From Candidatus Nomurabacteria bacterium (GTDB taxonomy: Bacteria > Patescibacteriota > Minisyncoccia > Phycocordibacterales > UBA2100), in assembly GCA_943359705.1 (NCBI GenBank), contig CALRIB010000050.1:1-5901 (forward strand): a DNA stretch of 5,901 nucleotides, in the 5' to 3' direction. This document shows positions 1 through 4,402 of this stretch, one piece after another (the stretch's first letter is position 1; the number at the start of each line of letters is the position of its first letter). Under the pieces are notes generated by a model, which saw nothing but the letters and a program-made list of their open reading frames with translations, was not told the origin of the DNA and made no database searches. Position numbers and translations under genes: made by a program.

Positions 1-138
1 CTCCTCATCGACTGGCTCCTCTGGTACAACACGGAACGACCGCACCAGTCTCTTGGAATGCTCTCTCCACTGCGGTATATTGTCCGGGACTTAACAGCAC
101 ACCAGTGCCAAATGTGGTGGACTCGTACATTTCATTGA
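1..138 (+). CDS. C-terminal fragment of DDE integrase/transposase (IS3/IS481 type)
   Basis: Frame 1 is open from the window edge to a TGA at 136-138 and encodes 45 residues. It contains WYNTERPHQSLGMLSPLRYI (residues 9-28), the pattern at the end of the retroviral-type integrase core (rve/rve_3) of IS3- and IS481-family transposases. Only the tail is present, so the catalytic aspartates and glutamate lie to the left of the window and I cannot say whether the enzyme is intact. The protein would act on the ends of its own insertion element to cut and join DNA. The last residues (CQMWWTRTFH) may reach into the terminal inverted repeat of the element, because the stop codon overlaps a TTGACA hexamer. 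The family-level call is firm; the exact IS family is not, since the N-terminal part is missing. Confidence 0.85.
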   Translation, partial: LLIDWLLWYNTERPHQSLGMLSPLRYIVRDLTAHQCQMWWTRTFH

Positions 139-163
139 CACTTCAGGCACTTTTGGATATATT
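135..163 (+). promoter_or_regulatory. Strong sigma70-type promoter at the end of the integrase gene
   Basis: A perfect -35 hexamer TTGACA (135-140) is followed by exactly 17 bases and TATATT (158-163), which matches the -10 consensus at five of six positions. Predicted transcription starts near 170 and runs rightward into the small ORF at 275. The -35 overlaps the integrase stop codon, so it may be an outward-facing -35 carried by the insertion element end. This is by consensus matching only. Confidence 0.6.
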
Positions 164-191
164 CTTGCGACGTTCGTTCTCGTTAGCCGTG

Positions 192-227
192 AGCAAACAA
201 AGACCTACCGGTCTGCTTTTGTTTATG
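192..227 (+). other. Leader hairpin in the 5' untranslated region
   Basis: AGACC (201-205) and GGTCT (210-214) form a 5-bp stem with a 4-base loop. The flanks AAACAA (195-200) and TTGTTT (219-224) extend it after a 4-base bulge. The right arm is T-rich (TTTTGTTT), so the element could act as a weak terminator/attenuator between the promoter at 135-163 and the ORF at 275, or as part of a mobile-element end. No known riboswitch was recognised. Confidence 0.35.
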
Positions 228-274
228 CTGATGAGAATGACGTGTGCCCATCCCCAATCACCAGAGAGGTGAAC

Positions 275-463
275 GTGAACTCGATTGACACAAAAGCTTT
301 GCAACGTACGTGGGAACGACTTCCACGCATCGCACGCTCGGAAGAACGGCGACCGATAAGCGGCCCGTACCAGGTGCAGCAGAGCGCATTGATTGTCATC
401 ATCGACGCAGCAAAGAGACGCGATGAAGGCAACGGCGGAGCGAACAACGCTCCCGCCCCATGA
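275..463 (+). CDS. Small hypothetical protein (62 aa)
   Basis: I do not recognise this protein. The chosen start is GTG at 275 because AGAGAGG (263-269) lies five bases upstream, a good Shine-Dalgarno arrangement; the longer version from GTG at 242 has no such signal. The product is hydrophilic and rich in arginine and glutamate up to about residue 30, then has a short hydrophobic stretch (SALIVIIDAA) and a low-complexity Gly/Asn/Ala/Pro tail. No signal peptide or long membrane segment is visible. The unit looks self-contained, with a strong promoter at 135-163 and a terminator-like hairpin at 510-548. It is convergent with rseP. The opposite-strand reading frame over the same bases is less convincing. 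The alternative is that the transcript is a non-coding RNA and the reading frame is chance. Confidence 0.4.
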   Translation: MNSIDTKALQRTWERLPRIARSEERRPISGPYQVQQSALIVIIDAAKRRDEGNGGANNAPAP

Positions 464-480
464 GTTAACGCCAGGGAGGA

Positions 481-504
481 GCAGGGAGATCTGATAATCC
501 CTGC
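481..504. other. Inverted repeat between convergent genes
   Basis: GCAGGGA (481-487) and TCCCTGC (498-504) form a perfect 7-bp stem with a 10-base loop. It has no T-tract on either strand, so it is not a convincing terminator alone. It sits between the small ORF and the larger hairpin at 510-539. Confidence 0.4.
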
Positions 505-509
505 CACAA

Positions 510-548
510 GAGCGGTCGGTGCAATTGCACCGGCCGCTCCCAACTTTT
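510..548 (+). terminator. Terminator-like hairpin between the small ORF and rseP
   Basis: GAGCGGTCGGTGC (510-522), loop AATT and GCACCGGCCGCTC (527-539) give a 13-bp stem. The single irregular position is T516/G533, a G-U wobble in + strand RNA but an A-C mismatch in minus-strand RNA, which favours + strand transcription. A short T-run follows at 545-548, overlapping the rseP stop codon. The T-run is weak and offset by five bases. It may also stabilise or terminate the rseP transcript from the other side. Confidence 0.5.
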
Positions 549-1638
549 ATGCAAACAACCGAATGATGTCGTGATACGTGACCGTAATCATGAGAAGTAC
601 GATAAGTGCGACACCGATTGCGTTCAATATATGAACGGCGAGACGCGGTGCCCCACGACGGAAGACAGCTTCAATGCCGAGCAGGAATAAGCGACCGCCG
701 TCGAGCGCCGGGACCGGAATGAGATTGATGATAGCGAGGTTGACCGAGATAAATGCTGCGAGTGCGAGGACGTTGCCGAAACCGTTCTGCGACGCCTCAC
801 CCACGACCTGTACAAGTCCGAGCGGTCCGACGACATCCGAAAAATTCGGCGCACCATGCAGCGCGCGATCGAGAATGGTCCACAAGCCCTGGAGGATGGT
901 GACGAACGCGCCCTTCGTCGCGTTAATCGCGCCTAACGCGGCACTTCCCCACGGCAGTGATTCGTTGGTCACAAGGACAAGCGCAACGCCGAGCGCAGGC
1001 CGACCCGCCTCATCCGGCACCACGCCGTGCGCGGGAATGATTTCTGAAGTGGTGGTGGCGCCCGCGTGGAAATACGTGACTTCGAGCGCTTTGCCGCCGC
1101 GTGTTTTTATAAAATCAGACACAGAGTCCGGAGAAAGCGTGGCCGCGCTGACGTGCGAAGGGTCTTGCACCGCAAGTATTCGGTCGCCCGCCACCATTCC
1201 CGCGGCGTCCGCGGGAGAGCCGGGCACCACATCGGCCACCATGAGACGTGCCGACTTTGCCTCCGATGGTGAATCAACGACCCGCGGAATGCCTACGTGA
1301 AGGGCGCAGGTAAAAAGGAACCACCCCATCGCGAGATTGGCGGTGACTCCCGCCACGAGTATCAGTGCCTGCTTCCAGCGACGTGCCTCCATAAGCGACC
1401 CTTTTCCGCGCTGCCCTTCCCCCTCGTCTCCGAACAAGCGGACGAAGCCGCCGAACGGTATCCAATTGAGCGTATACTCCGTGCCGCCCCAAATACCGAA
1501 AGAGAACGCCCGCGGCGGATAACCGACGCCGAATTCTTCGACTTTCACTCCAAATAATTTTGCGGCGACAAAGTGCCCGAGCTCATGCGCCACAATAAGC
1601 ACGACGAGAATACCGACAACCAGGAGCGCCGTTAGCAT
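547..1638 (-). CDS. rseP: RseP-type site-2 intramembrane zinc metalloprotease
   Basis: This is a membrane-embedded zinc protease of the M50/S2P family, which cleaves transmembrane segments of substrates such as anti-sigma factors or leftover signal peptides; the substrate here is unknown. At 363 residues it is slightly shorter than Escherichia coli RseP and consistent with a single-PDZ form. The first membrane helix carries the zinc motif HELGH at residues 18-22. A second helix lies near 91-113. One PDZ domain spans about 125-195 (VADVVPGSPADAAG, GDRILAV). The third zinc ligand is D313 in NLIPVPALDGG (305-315), followed by a last helix near 335-352; GPLGL (271-275) is also typical. ATG at 1638 is the only start that keeps the first helix whole. 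No Shine-Dalgarno sequence precedes it: the upstream bases are the 7-bp repeat array. It is last in the holB-frr-four-helix-bundle-rseP cluster. Confidence 0.95.
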   Translation of the reverse strand: MLTALLVVGILVVLIVAHELGHFVAAKLFGVKVEEFGVGYPPRAFSFGIWGGTEYTLNWIPFGGFVRLFGDEGEGQRGKGSLMEARRWKQALILVAGVTANLAMGWFLFTCALHVGIPRVVDSPSEAKSARLMVADVVPGSPADAAGMVAGDRILAVQDPSHVSAATLSPDSVSDFIKTRGGKALEVTYFHAGATTTSEIIPAHGVVPDEAGRPALGVALVLVTNESLPWGSAALGAINATKGAFVTILQGLWTILDRALHGAPNFSDVVGPLGLVQVVGEASQNGFGNVLALAAFISVNLAIINLIPVPALDGGRLFLLGIEAVFRRGAPRLAVHILNAIGVALIVLLMITVTYHDIIRLFA

Positions 1639-1640
1639 AG

Positions 1641-1668
1641 TGCGTAGTTAGTAGAGCGTAGTGCGTAG
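1641..1668 (+). repeat. Array of four degenerate 7-bp repeats, left side of the four-helix-bundle gene
   Basis: Read on the + strand the units are TGCGTAG (1641-1647), TTAGTAG (1648-1654), AGCGTAG (1655-1661) and TGCGTAG (1662-1668). The outer two are identical and the inner two diverged. The array abuts the rseP start codon at 1636-1638 and takes the place of a ribosome binding site. The same unit occurs inverted at 2021-2048. Confidence 0.75.
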
Positions 1669-1675
1669 GGAAAAA

Positions 1676-2014
1676 TCATAGCGTCATCTTGTTCAACATC
1701 CGCAGTACCTCTAAAAGTAACACACTTACCTCCGAGTGTTTTTTAAAGTCACCGTACTCCAGCCGTCGCGACAATTCTACCTGCGTCTCGAGCTCAGAGG
1801 CCGAACCATACGCGATAACAAAAAAATGCCGCAGGTCTTTCCCCCGCCTCCGACTTCCTTCAGCGATGTTCGATGGAACGGATACGGCGGCTCTGCGCAT
1901 CTGTGAAGTTAGTGCGAACTGTTCTTCTTTCGGAAAGTCTCGTGTTAGGGCATATACGAGTACGACCAAGTTCATCGACTTTTGCCAAACGATAAGATCG
2001 CGATAGTCGGCCAT
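1676..2014 (-). CDS. Four-helix-bundle protein (S23/IVP family)
   Basis: The 112-residue product has the family's typical length and all of its usual blocks: YRDLIVWQKSM (4-14), DFPKEEQFALTSQMRRAAVS (26-45), VPSNIAEGSRR (46-56), YGSASELETQ (69-78) and a C-terminal helix with LLLEVLRML (99-107). The family was first seen as a protein encoded in intervening sequences inside 23S rRNA genes, and is related to the Avd accessory protein of diversity-generating retroelements. These proteins form small helical bundles that oligomerise and carry basic surfaces; the role of free-standing copies is unknown. ATG at 2014 is the start, since a TAG lies in frame three codons upstream and no Shine-Dalgarno sequence is visible. 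The gene sits between frr and rseP and is bracketed by inverted 7-bp repeat arrays, suggesting insertion as a cassette. Confidence 0.92.
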   Translation of the reverse strand: MADYRDLIVWQKSMNLVVLVYALTRDFPKEEQFALTSQMRRAAVSVPSNIAEGSRRRGKDLRHFFVIAYGSASELETQVELSRRLEYGDFKKHSEVSVLLLEVLRMLNKMTL

Positions 2015-2020
2015 GCATTT

Positions 2021-2048
2021 CTACGCACTGTGCACTGTGCACTACGCA
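2021..2048 (-). repeat. Array of four degenerate 7-bp repeats, right side of the four-helix-bundle gene
   Basis: On the + strand the units are CTACGCA (2021-2027), CTGTGCA (2028-2034), CTGTGCA (2035-2041) and CTACGCA (2042-2048). Their reverse complements are TGCGTAG, TGCACAG, TGCACAG and TGCGTAG, so the array is the inverted counterpart of 1641-1668: also four units with identical outer copies 21 bases apart. It overlaps the last two codons and stop of frr. Confidence 0.75.
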
Positions 2049-2596
2049 CTCATTTCCGCCTCTTTTGAGTCGAACGCCTTCTCCAATTCCTCGTTGGTTT
2101 TGTCGACTCGCTTCTGCAAGTCTTCACCGAAACGGAATTTGTCATCTTTGTTTATCTCACTGTTCTTCTCCTTGGCTTCAATATCTTTCTTCGTTTCGTC
2201 GCGCCCCACGCGAACGGTCGTGCGCGCTTCTTCGAGCTTCGCTTTTGCGAGTTTTATCATTTGCTGACGGCGTTCGGCGGAGAGTTCGGGGAATGTAACG
2301 CGCAGGCCGGAAGAATCGGCCGCAGTGCCCACACCAAGATTAGCGGCTACCACAGCGCGCTCAATATCTTTTGCCAGTGATGCGTCAAAGGGAGTGACAC
2401 GCAGCGTGCGCGCATCTTCCACACCAACAGTCGCTACCTGCTTGAGCGGCATCATCCCGCCATACGCGGCAACGGAAACGCCGTCCAGAATTGCGGGCGT
2501 AGCCCGTCCGGTGCGCAGTCCGCGGTATTCCTTGGCGAGCCATTCCTTAGTTGCTGCCGCTTTCGTGTCGAACGCTTTGAAATCGTAGTTGGCCAT
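2042..2596 (-). CDS. frr: Ribosome recycling factor
   Basis: RRF works with EF-G in the cytoplasm to split post-termination ribosomes into subunits. The 184-residue length matches the usual size of about 185. The order of parts is normal: first helix of the triple-helix domain (residues 1-30), the beta domain beginning LRTGRATPAILDGVSV (27-42) and running to about 103, then two long helices (105-184). Family blocks include PELSAERRQQMIKLAKAK (103-120) and VRVGRDE (128-134), whose Arg132 corresponds to the invariant arginine used for ribosome binding. The C-terminal residues Ser-Ala and the TAG stop are encoded by the first 7-bp repeat of the neighbouring array, so the end of the protein may have been rewritten by an insertion. 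The start is ATG at 2596, 22 bases after the holB stop; no Shine-Dalgarno sequence is visible, but a -10-like element lies eight bases upstream. Confidence 0.96.
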   Translation of the reverse strand: MANYDFKAFDTKAAATKEWLAKEYRGLRTGRATPAILDGVSVAAYGGMMPLKQVATVGVEDARTLRVTPFDASLAKDIERAVVAANLGVGTAADSSGLRVTFPELSAERRQQMIKLAKAKLEEARTTVRVGRDETKKDIEAKEKNSEINKDDKFRFGEDLQKRVDKTNEELEKAFDSKEAEMSA

Positions 2597-2604
2597 AGCG
2601 CATC

Positions 2605-2613
2605 AGTATATCA
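2605..2613 (-). promoter_or_regulatory. Possible extended -10 promoter for frr
   Basis: On the minus strand TGATATACT matches the extended -10 form TGnTATAAT with one mismatch. It ends eight bases before the frr ATG, so a start at the usual distance would leave a leader of about two bases. The -35 region is poor. It lies between the holB stop and frr, so frr may have both operon and private transcription. Confidence 0.4.
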
Positions 2614-2618
2614 AATGA

Positions 2619-3266
2619 CTAATTGTGCGGTACCAGCAGTGCCACTTGCTCCAAAAGCGGCTTCACCAACGCTCCTTTATCGGTGATGTACTTGCGAGCG
2701 CGGTACACAGGCTCAAGGCCGTCCGGTTTTTTGGCGAGAGAGCGTTCGAGTGCGGCGAGGAAGGAGAGAATGGCTCCCACATCGCGCTTGTCATCCTCAC
2801 CCTTTTCCAAAAGCGGCTTCAACATATCGAGTCGCTTCTGCGGCTGCGCCGCGAGGAAGGCTTTGGCGTCAACGAGACCGGCAGCTTTCTTGACCTCTTC
2901 AAGCACAAGCGTTTGCGTGCGTGAACGAAACGTAGGAAGCAGGGTCTCGGGTGCGGGAAGAATGAATACAAAAAGCGCATCGGCCGGTGGCTCTTCGAGC
3001 GTCTTCAAAAGCGCGTTCTGTGCTTCTCTATTGATATCAGGAGTCGTAACAACGAAGACGCGACGCTTCCCCAAGGCCGGTCGGAGACCGGCGCGCTCCC
3101 GCAGCTCCCGCGCCTCATCGACACCAAAGTGTTGGTAGGTGCGCACATACACGTCCGCATTCCCCGTTGTCTCTATCCCAGCCTCTTCCAATATAGCCAG
3201 TACAGCCGGTATCGAATCCGCATTTCCCGCCACCAGCTGCGTATTCCCCACGAGTGACGTCTTCAT
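2619..3266 (-). CDS. holB: DNA polymerase III clamp-loader delta-prime-like subunit
   Basis: The product resembles the delta-prime subunit that helps load the sliding clamp at replication forks. It has QNALLKTLEEPP (residues 83-94), the clamp-loader signature, and LLPTFRSRTQ (109-118), matching the sensor/SRC region with Arg-116 at the arginine-finger position and Thr in place of the usual Cys. VDEARELRE (49-57) matches the helix before the Walker B region, but the B strand itself reads VFVVTTPDI and has no acidic DE pair. No Walker A (GxxxxGK) is visible and the protein is 215 residues rather than roughly 300-330, so it cannot bind ATP in the ordinary way; delta-prime is often ATPase-inactive, and short forms fit reduced genomes. 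I chose ATG at 3266 over the ATG at 3308 because a consensus extended -10 ends six bases upstream of it, and the earlier start would lie upstream of that promoter. Confidence 0.85.
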   Translation of the reverse strand: MKTSLVGNTQLVAGNADSIPAVLAILEEAGIETTGNADVYVRTYQHFGVDEARELRERAGLRPALGKRRVFVVTTPDINREAQNALLKTLEEPPADALFVFILPAPETLLPTFRSRTQTLVLEEVKKAAGLVDAKAFLAAQPQKRLDMLKPLLEKGEDDKRDVGAILSFLAALERSLAKKPDGLEPVYRARKYITDKGALVKPLLEQVALLVPHN

Positions 3267-3269
3267 CAC

Positions 3270-3296
3270 TTGATTATAACAATAGAGAGTTATACT
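3270..3296 (+). promoter_or_regulatory. Possible promoter for the coiled-coil membrane protein gene
   Basis: TATACT (3291-3296) matches the -10 consensus at five of six positions and ends ten bases before the ATG at 3307. A TTGATT at 3270-3275 is a fair -35 but is only 15 bases away, shorter than ideal. The predicted leader is about four bases. Confidence 0.4.
3273..3281 (-). promoter_or_regulatory. Extended -10 promoter of holB, predicting a leaderless mRNA
   Basis: On the minus strand TGTTATAAT is a perfect extended -10 (TGnTATAAT). Six bases separate its last T from the ATG at 3266, so a start seven bases downstream would fall on the A of the ATG. No Shine-Dalgarno sequence exists and the -35 region is weak, as is common for extended -10 promoters. 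Confidence 0.6.
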
Positions 3297-3299
3297 CTC
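3285..3299. promoter_or_regulatory. Palindrome in the divergent promoter region (possible operator)
   Basis: GAGAGT (3285-3290) and ACTCTC (3294-3299) form a perfect 6-bp inverted repeat around TAT. It covers the -10 element of the rightward gene and sits just upstream of the extended -10 of holB, where a bound dimeric regulator could affect both. A short hairpin without regulatory meaning is equally possible. Confidence 0.3.
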
Positions 3300-3306
3300 C
3301 CCATCC

Positions 3307-3837
3307 ATGAAAGACCCGTATCACATTTGGAAAACGGCACTCTCCGTAACGCGCGGCATCGGCTCCCCTACCTCGCTCGTCATCCACACCTTCCTTTTCA
3401 TCGGATGTTTCCTTGCGGTTCACTACAACTACGTACCGTTCGAAGAAATGCTGCTTGTCCTCACCACCATCGTCTCGCTCGAGGCCATCTATCTTTCGAT
3501 ATTCATCCAGATGACCATCAACTACACCACTCACGAACTCCGCGAGGTCGGTGAAGACATTGAGGAACTGCAAGAAAACGTAGAGGAAATTAGTGAGGAC
3601 GTCGGAGAAATTCAGGAAGACGTCGGCGAGCTGCAAGAAGACGTGGAGGAAATTAGCGAGGACGTGGAAGAAATGACGGAAGAAGGAGAAACGGAGGAAG
3701 CTGAAGAAGACGTCCGCAAAGCCGAGCAACGCAAAACCCTCACCGACATTCAAACCGACCTCCGCCGCCTCATGCAAGATATCTCCAAACTCCAACAGAC
3801 TGCCCCGAAAGAAACTCCACCGACCAAGCAAATATAA
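3307..3837 (+). CDS. Two-helix membrane protein with long acidic coiled coil
   Basis: I cannot assign a function. The 176-residue product has a short cytoplasmic-looking start, two hydrophobic helices (about 22-39 and 48-69) and then a long acidic helix. Residues 83-124 are six clean heptads of the form ED-V-x-E-I/L-x, with hydrophobic residues at regular positions, predicting a parallel coiled coil and oligomerisation. A basic helical part follows (132-163) and then a Pro/Lys/Thr tail. The two-helix arrangement is reminiscent in topology of small membrane domains such as DUF1003 or the low-affinity iron permease family, but no diagnostic residues were recognised. It is transcribed divergently from holB and has no Shine-Dalgarno sequence before the ATG, which fits a near-leaderless message. 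Its stop codon overlaps the T-tract of the opposite-strand terminator. A minus-strand frame over the same bases is a shadow created by the repeats. Confidence 0.85.
   Translation: MKDPYHIWKTALSVTRGIGSPTSLVIHTFLFIGCFLAVHYNYVPFEEMLLVLTTIVSLEAIYLSIFIQMTINYTTHELREVGEDIEELQENVEEISEDVGEIQEDVGELQEDVEEISEDVEEMTEEGETEEAEEDVRKAEQRKTLTDIQTDLRRLMQDISKLQQTAPKETPPTKQI
3553..3678 (+). repeat. Six in-frame 21-bp repeats (two 63-bp super-repeats) encoding heptads
   Basis: Each 21-base unit encodes one heptad: EDIEELQ, ENVEEIS, EDVGEIQ, EDVGELQ, EDVEEIS, EDVEEMT. Units 1-3 (3553-3615) and 4-6 (3616-3678) align in the same order, and GAGGAAATTAG recurs exactly 63 bases apart, which suggests duplication of a three-heptad block. 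Copy number could vary between strains by slippage or recombination. Confidence 0.85.
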
Positions 3838-3869
3838 AAAAAGAAAAGCCGCCGCACGAATGCGACGGC
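3836..3869 (-). terminator. Rho-independent terminator for the minus-strand membrane protein unit
   Basis: On the minus strand GCCGTCGCA, loop TTCG and TGCGGCGGC form a 9-bp stem; the one irregular pair is a U-G wobble in this orientation and would be a C-A mismatch on the other strand. It is followed directly by TTTTCTTTTTTT. The UUCG loop and long T-tract make this the clearest terminator in the window. Its T-tract overlaps the stop codon of the convergent gene at 3307-3837. Confidence 0.85.
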
Positions 3870-3938
3870 CTCGGGCAAGTCTCAGTGACAGCCCTAACTC
3901 AGGTACAACAAGTTGGTTTCCAAAGCGGAGTGGTTGCG

Positions 3939-4310
3939 CTACGCGCGAATGCCCCACTGCCGGGGGCGCGGGCGTGCAGGTTCGCTCGCTTGAGGCGCAG
4001 CGACCCGTTTCGGCCAGATGTAATACGCGACCGCGAGGTACAGCATTGGCATTGCGTATAAGGACGCGAAGACGAGCACGAAGAACATGCCCACCGCAGC
4101 GTCCGCAGCGTTATCGTGCGTCGCAACGATCTTGAACAGCGAACGCCACCTCTCCGGCATAGCAGACTGGTAAACAAGGTAGTGCTCGTTCATCAGCGAG
4201 AACCAGACGATCGACGTCGCGAGTGCCGCGCGCCAGCGATCCGGCATGGCCGAGATCAACAGGTGAACGAAGTTCAAGGGCTTAAGAATATCCATCAAGA
4301 GAGCCTTCAT
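3939..4310 (-). CDS. Small membrane protein with duplicated SAMP(D/E)RWR motif
   Basis: I do not recognise this 123-residue protein. The start is placed at ATG 4310 because GGAG lies seven bases upstream (4318-4321 on the + strand); an in-frame ATG at 4343 is less well supported. One motif occurs twice, SAMPDRWR at residues 20-27 and SAMPERWR at 49-56, each next to a hydrophobic helix, hinting at an internal duplication of about 29 residues. A strong membrane segment lies at about 71-98, and a proline- and arginine-rich tail (102-123) follows, probably cytoplasmic. The region 12-40 may be a further membrane or amphipathic helix. The gene has its own near-consensus promoter at 4360-4387 and a good terminator at 3836-3869, so it is an independently expressed unit downstream of mreB. 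A role near the cell-shape machinery would be guesswork. Confidence 0.75.
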   Translation of the reverse strand: MKALLMDILKPLNFVHLLISAMPDRWRAALATSIVWFSLMNEHYLVYQSAMPERWRSLFKIVATHDNAADAAVGMFFVLVFASLYAMPMLYLAVAYYIWPKRVAAPQASEPARPRPRQWGIRA

Positions 4311-4359
4311 GGCGTGTCTCCGTTGGCGGCAGGATTGCCGCATTCATTCCACTCTCGCA

Positions 4360-4387
4360 ATTATAGCACTAAAATATACAAAGTCAA
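4360..4387 (-). promoter_or_regulatory. Strong sigma70-type promoter for the small membrane protein
   Basis: On the minus strand TTGACT (-35, 4382-4387, five of six) is followed by 16 bases and a perfect TATAAT (4360-4365). The start would be near 4353, giving a leader of about 43 bases that contains the GGAG ribosome binding site. It lies just past the mreB stop at 4403, where no terminator is visible, so readthrough from mreB is also possible. Confidence 0.7.
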
Positions 4388-4402
4388 TACCTACTCCTTG
4401 GC

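Noticed and set aside
223..543. Minus-strand 106-residue reading frame opposite the small + strand ORF
   Set aside because: No Shine-Dalgarno or promoter precedes it, it would start inside the leader hairpin and begin in the rseP-side hairpin on the other end, and its composition is unlike a protein. The + strand signals are better.
674..1300. Long + strand frame opposite rseP
   Set aside because: It is a shadow of rseP codon usage; rseP has all its catalytic motifs on the minus strand.
2021..2048. Heptamer arrays considered as a CRISPR array
   Set aside because: Units are 7 bp, contiguous and without spacers, so they are tandem repeats rather than CRISPR.
3274..3957. 227-residue minus-strand frame opposite the coiled-coil gene
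   Set aside because: It is phenylalanine/valine-rich only because it mirrors the acidic heptad repeats, it crosses a strong terminator, and it spans two better-supported genes.
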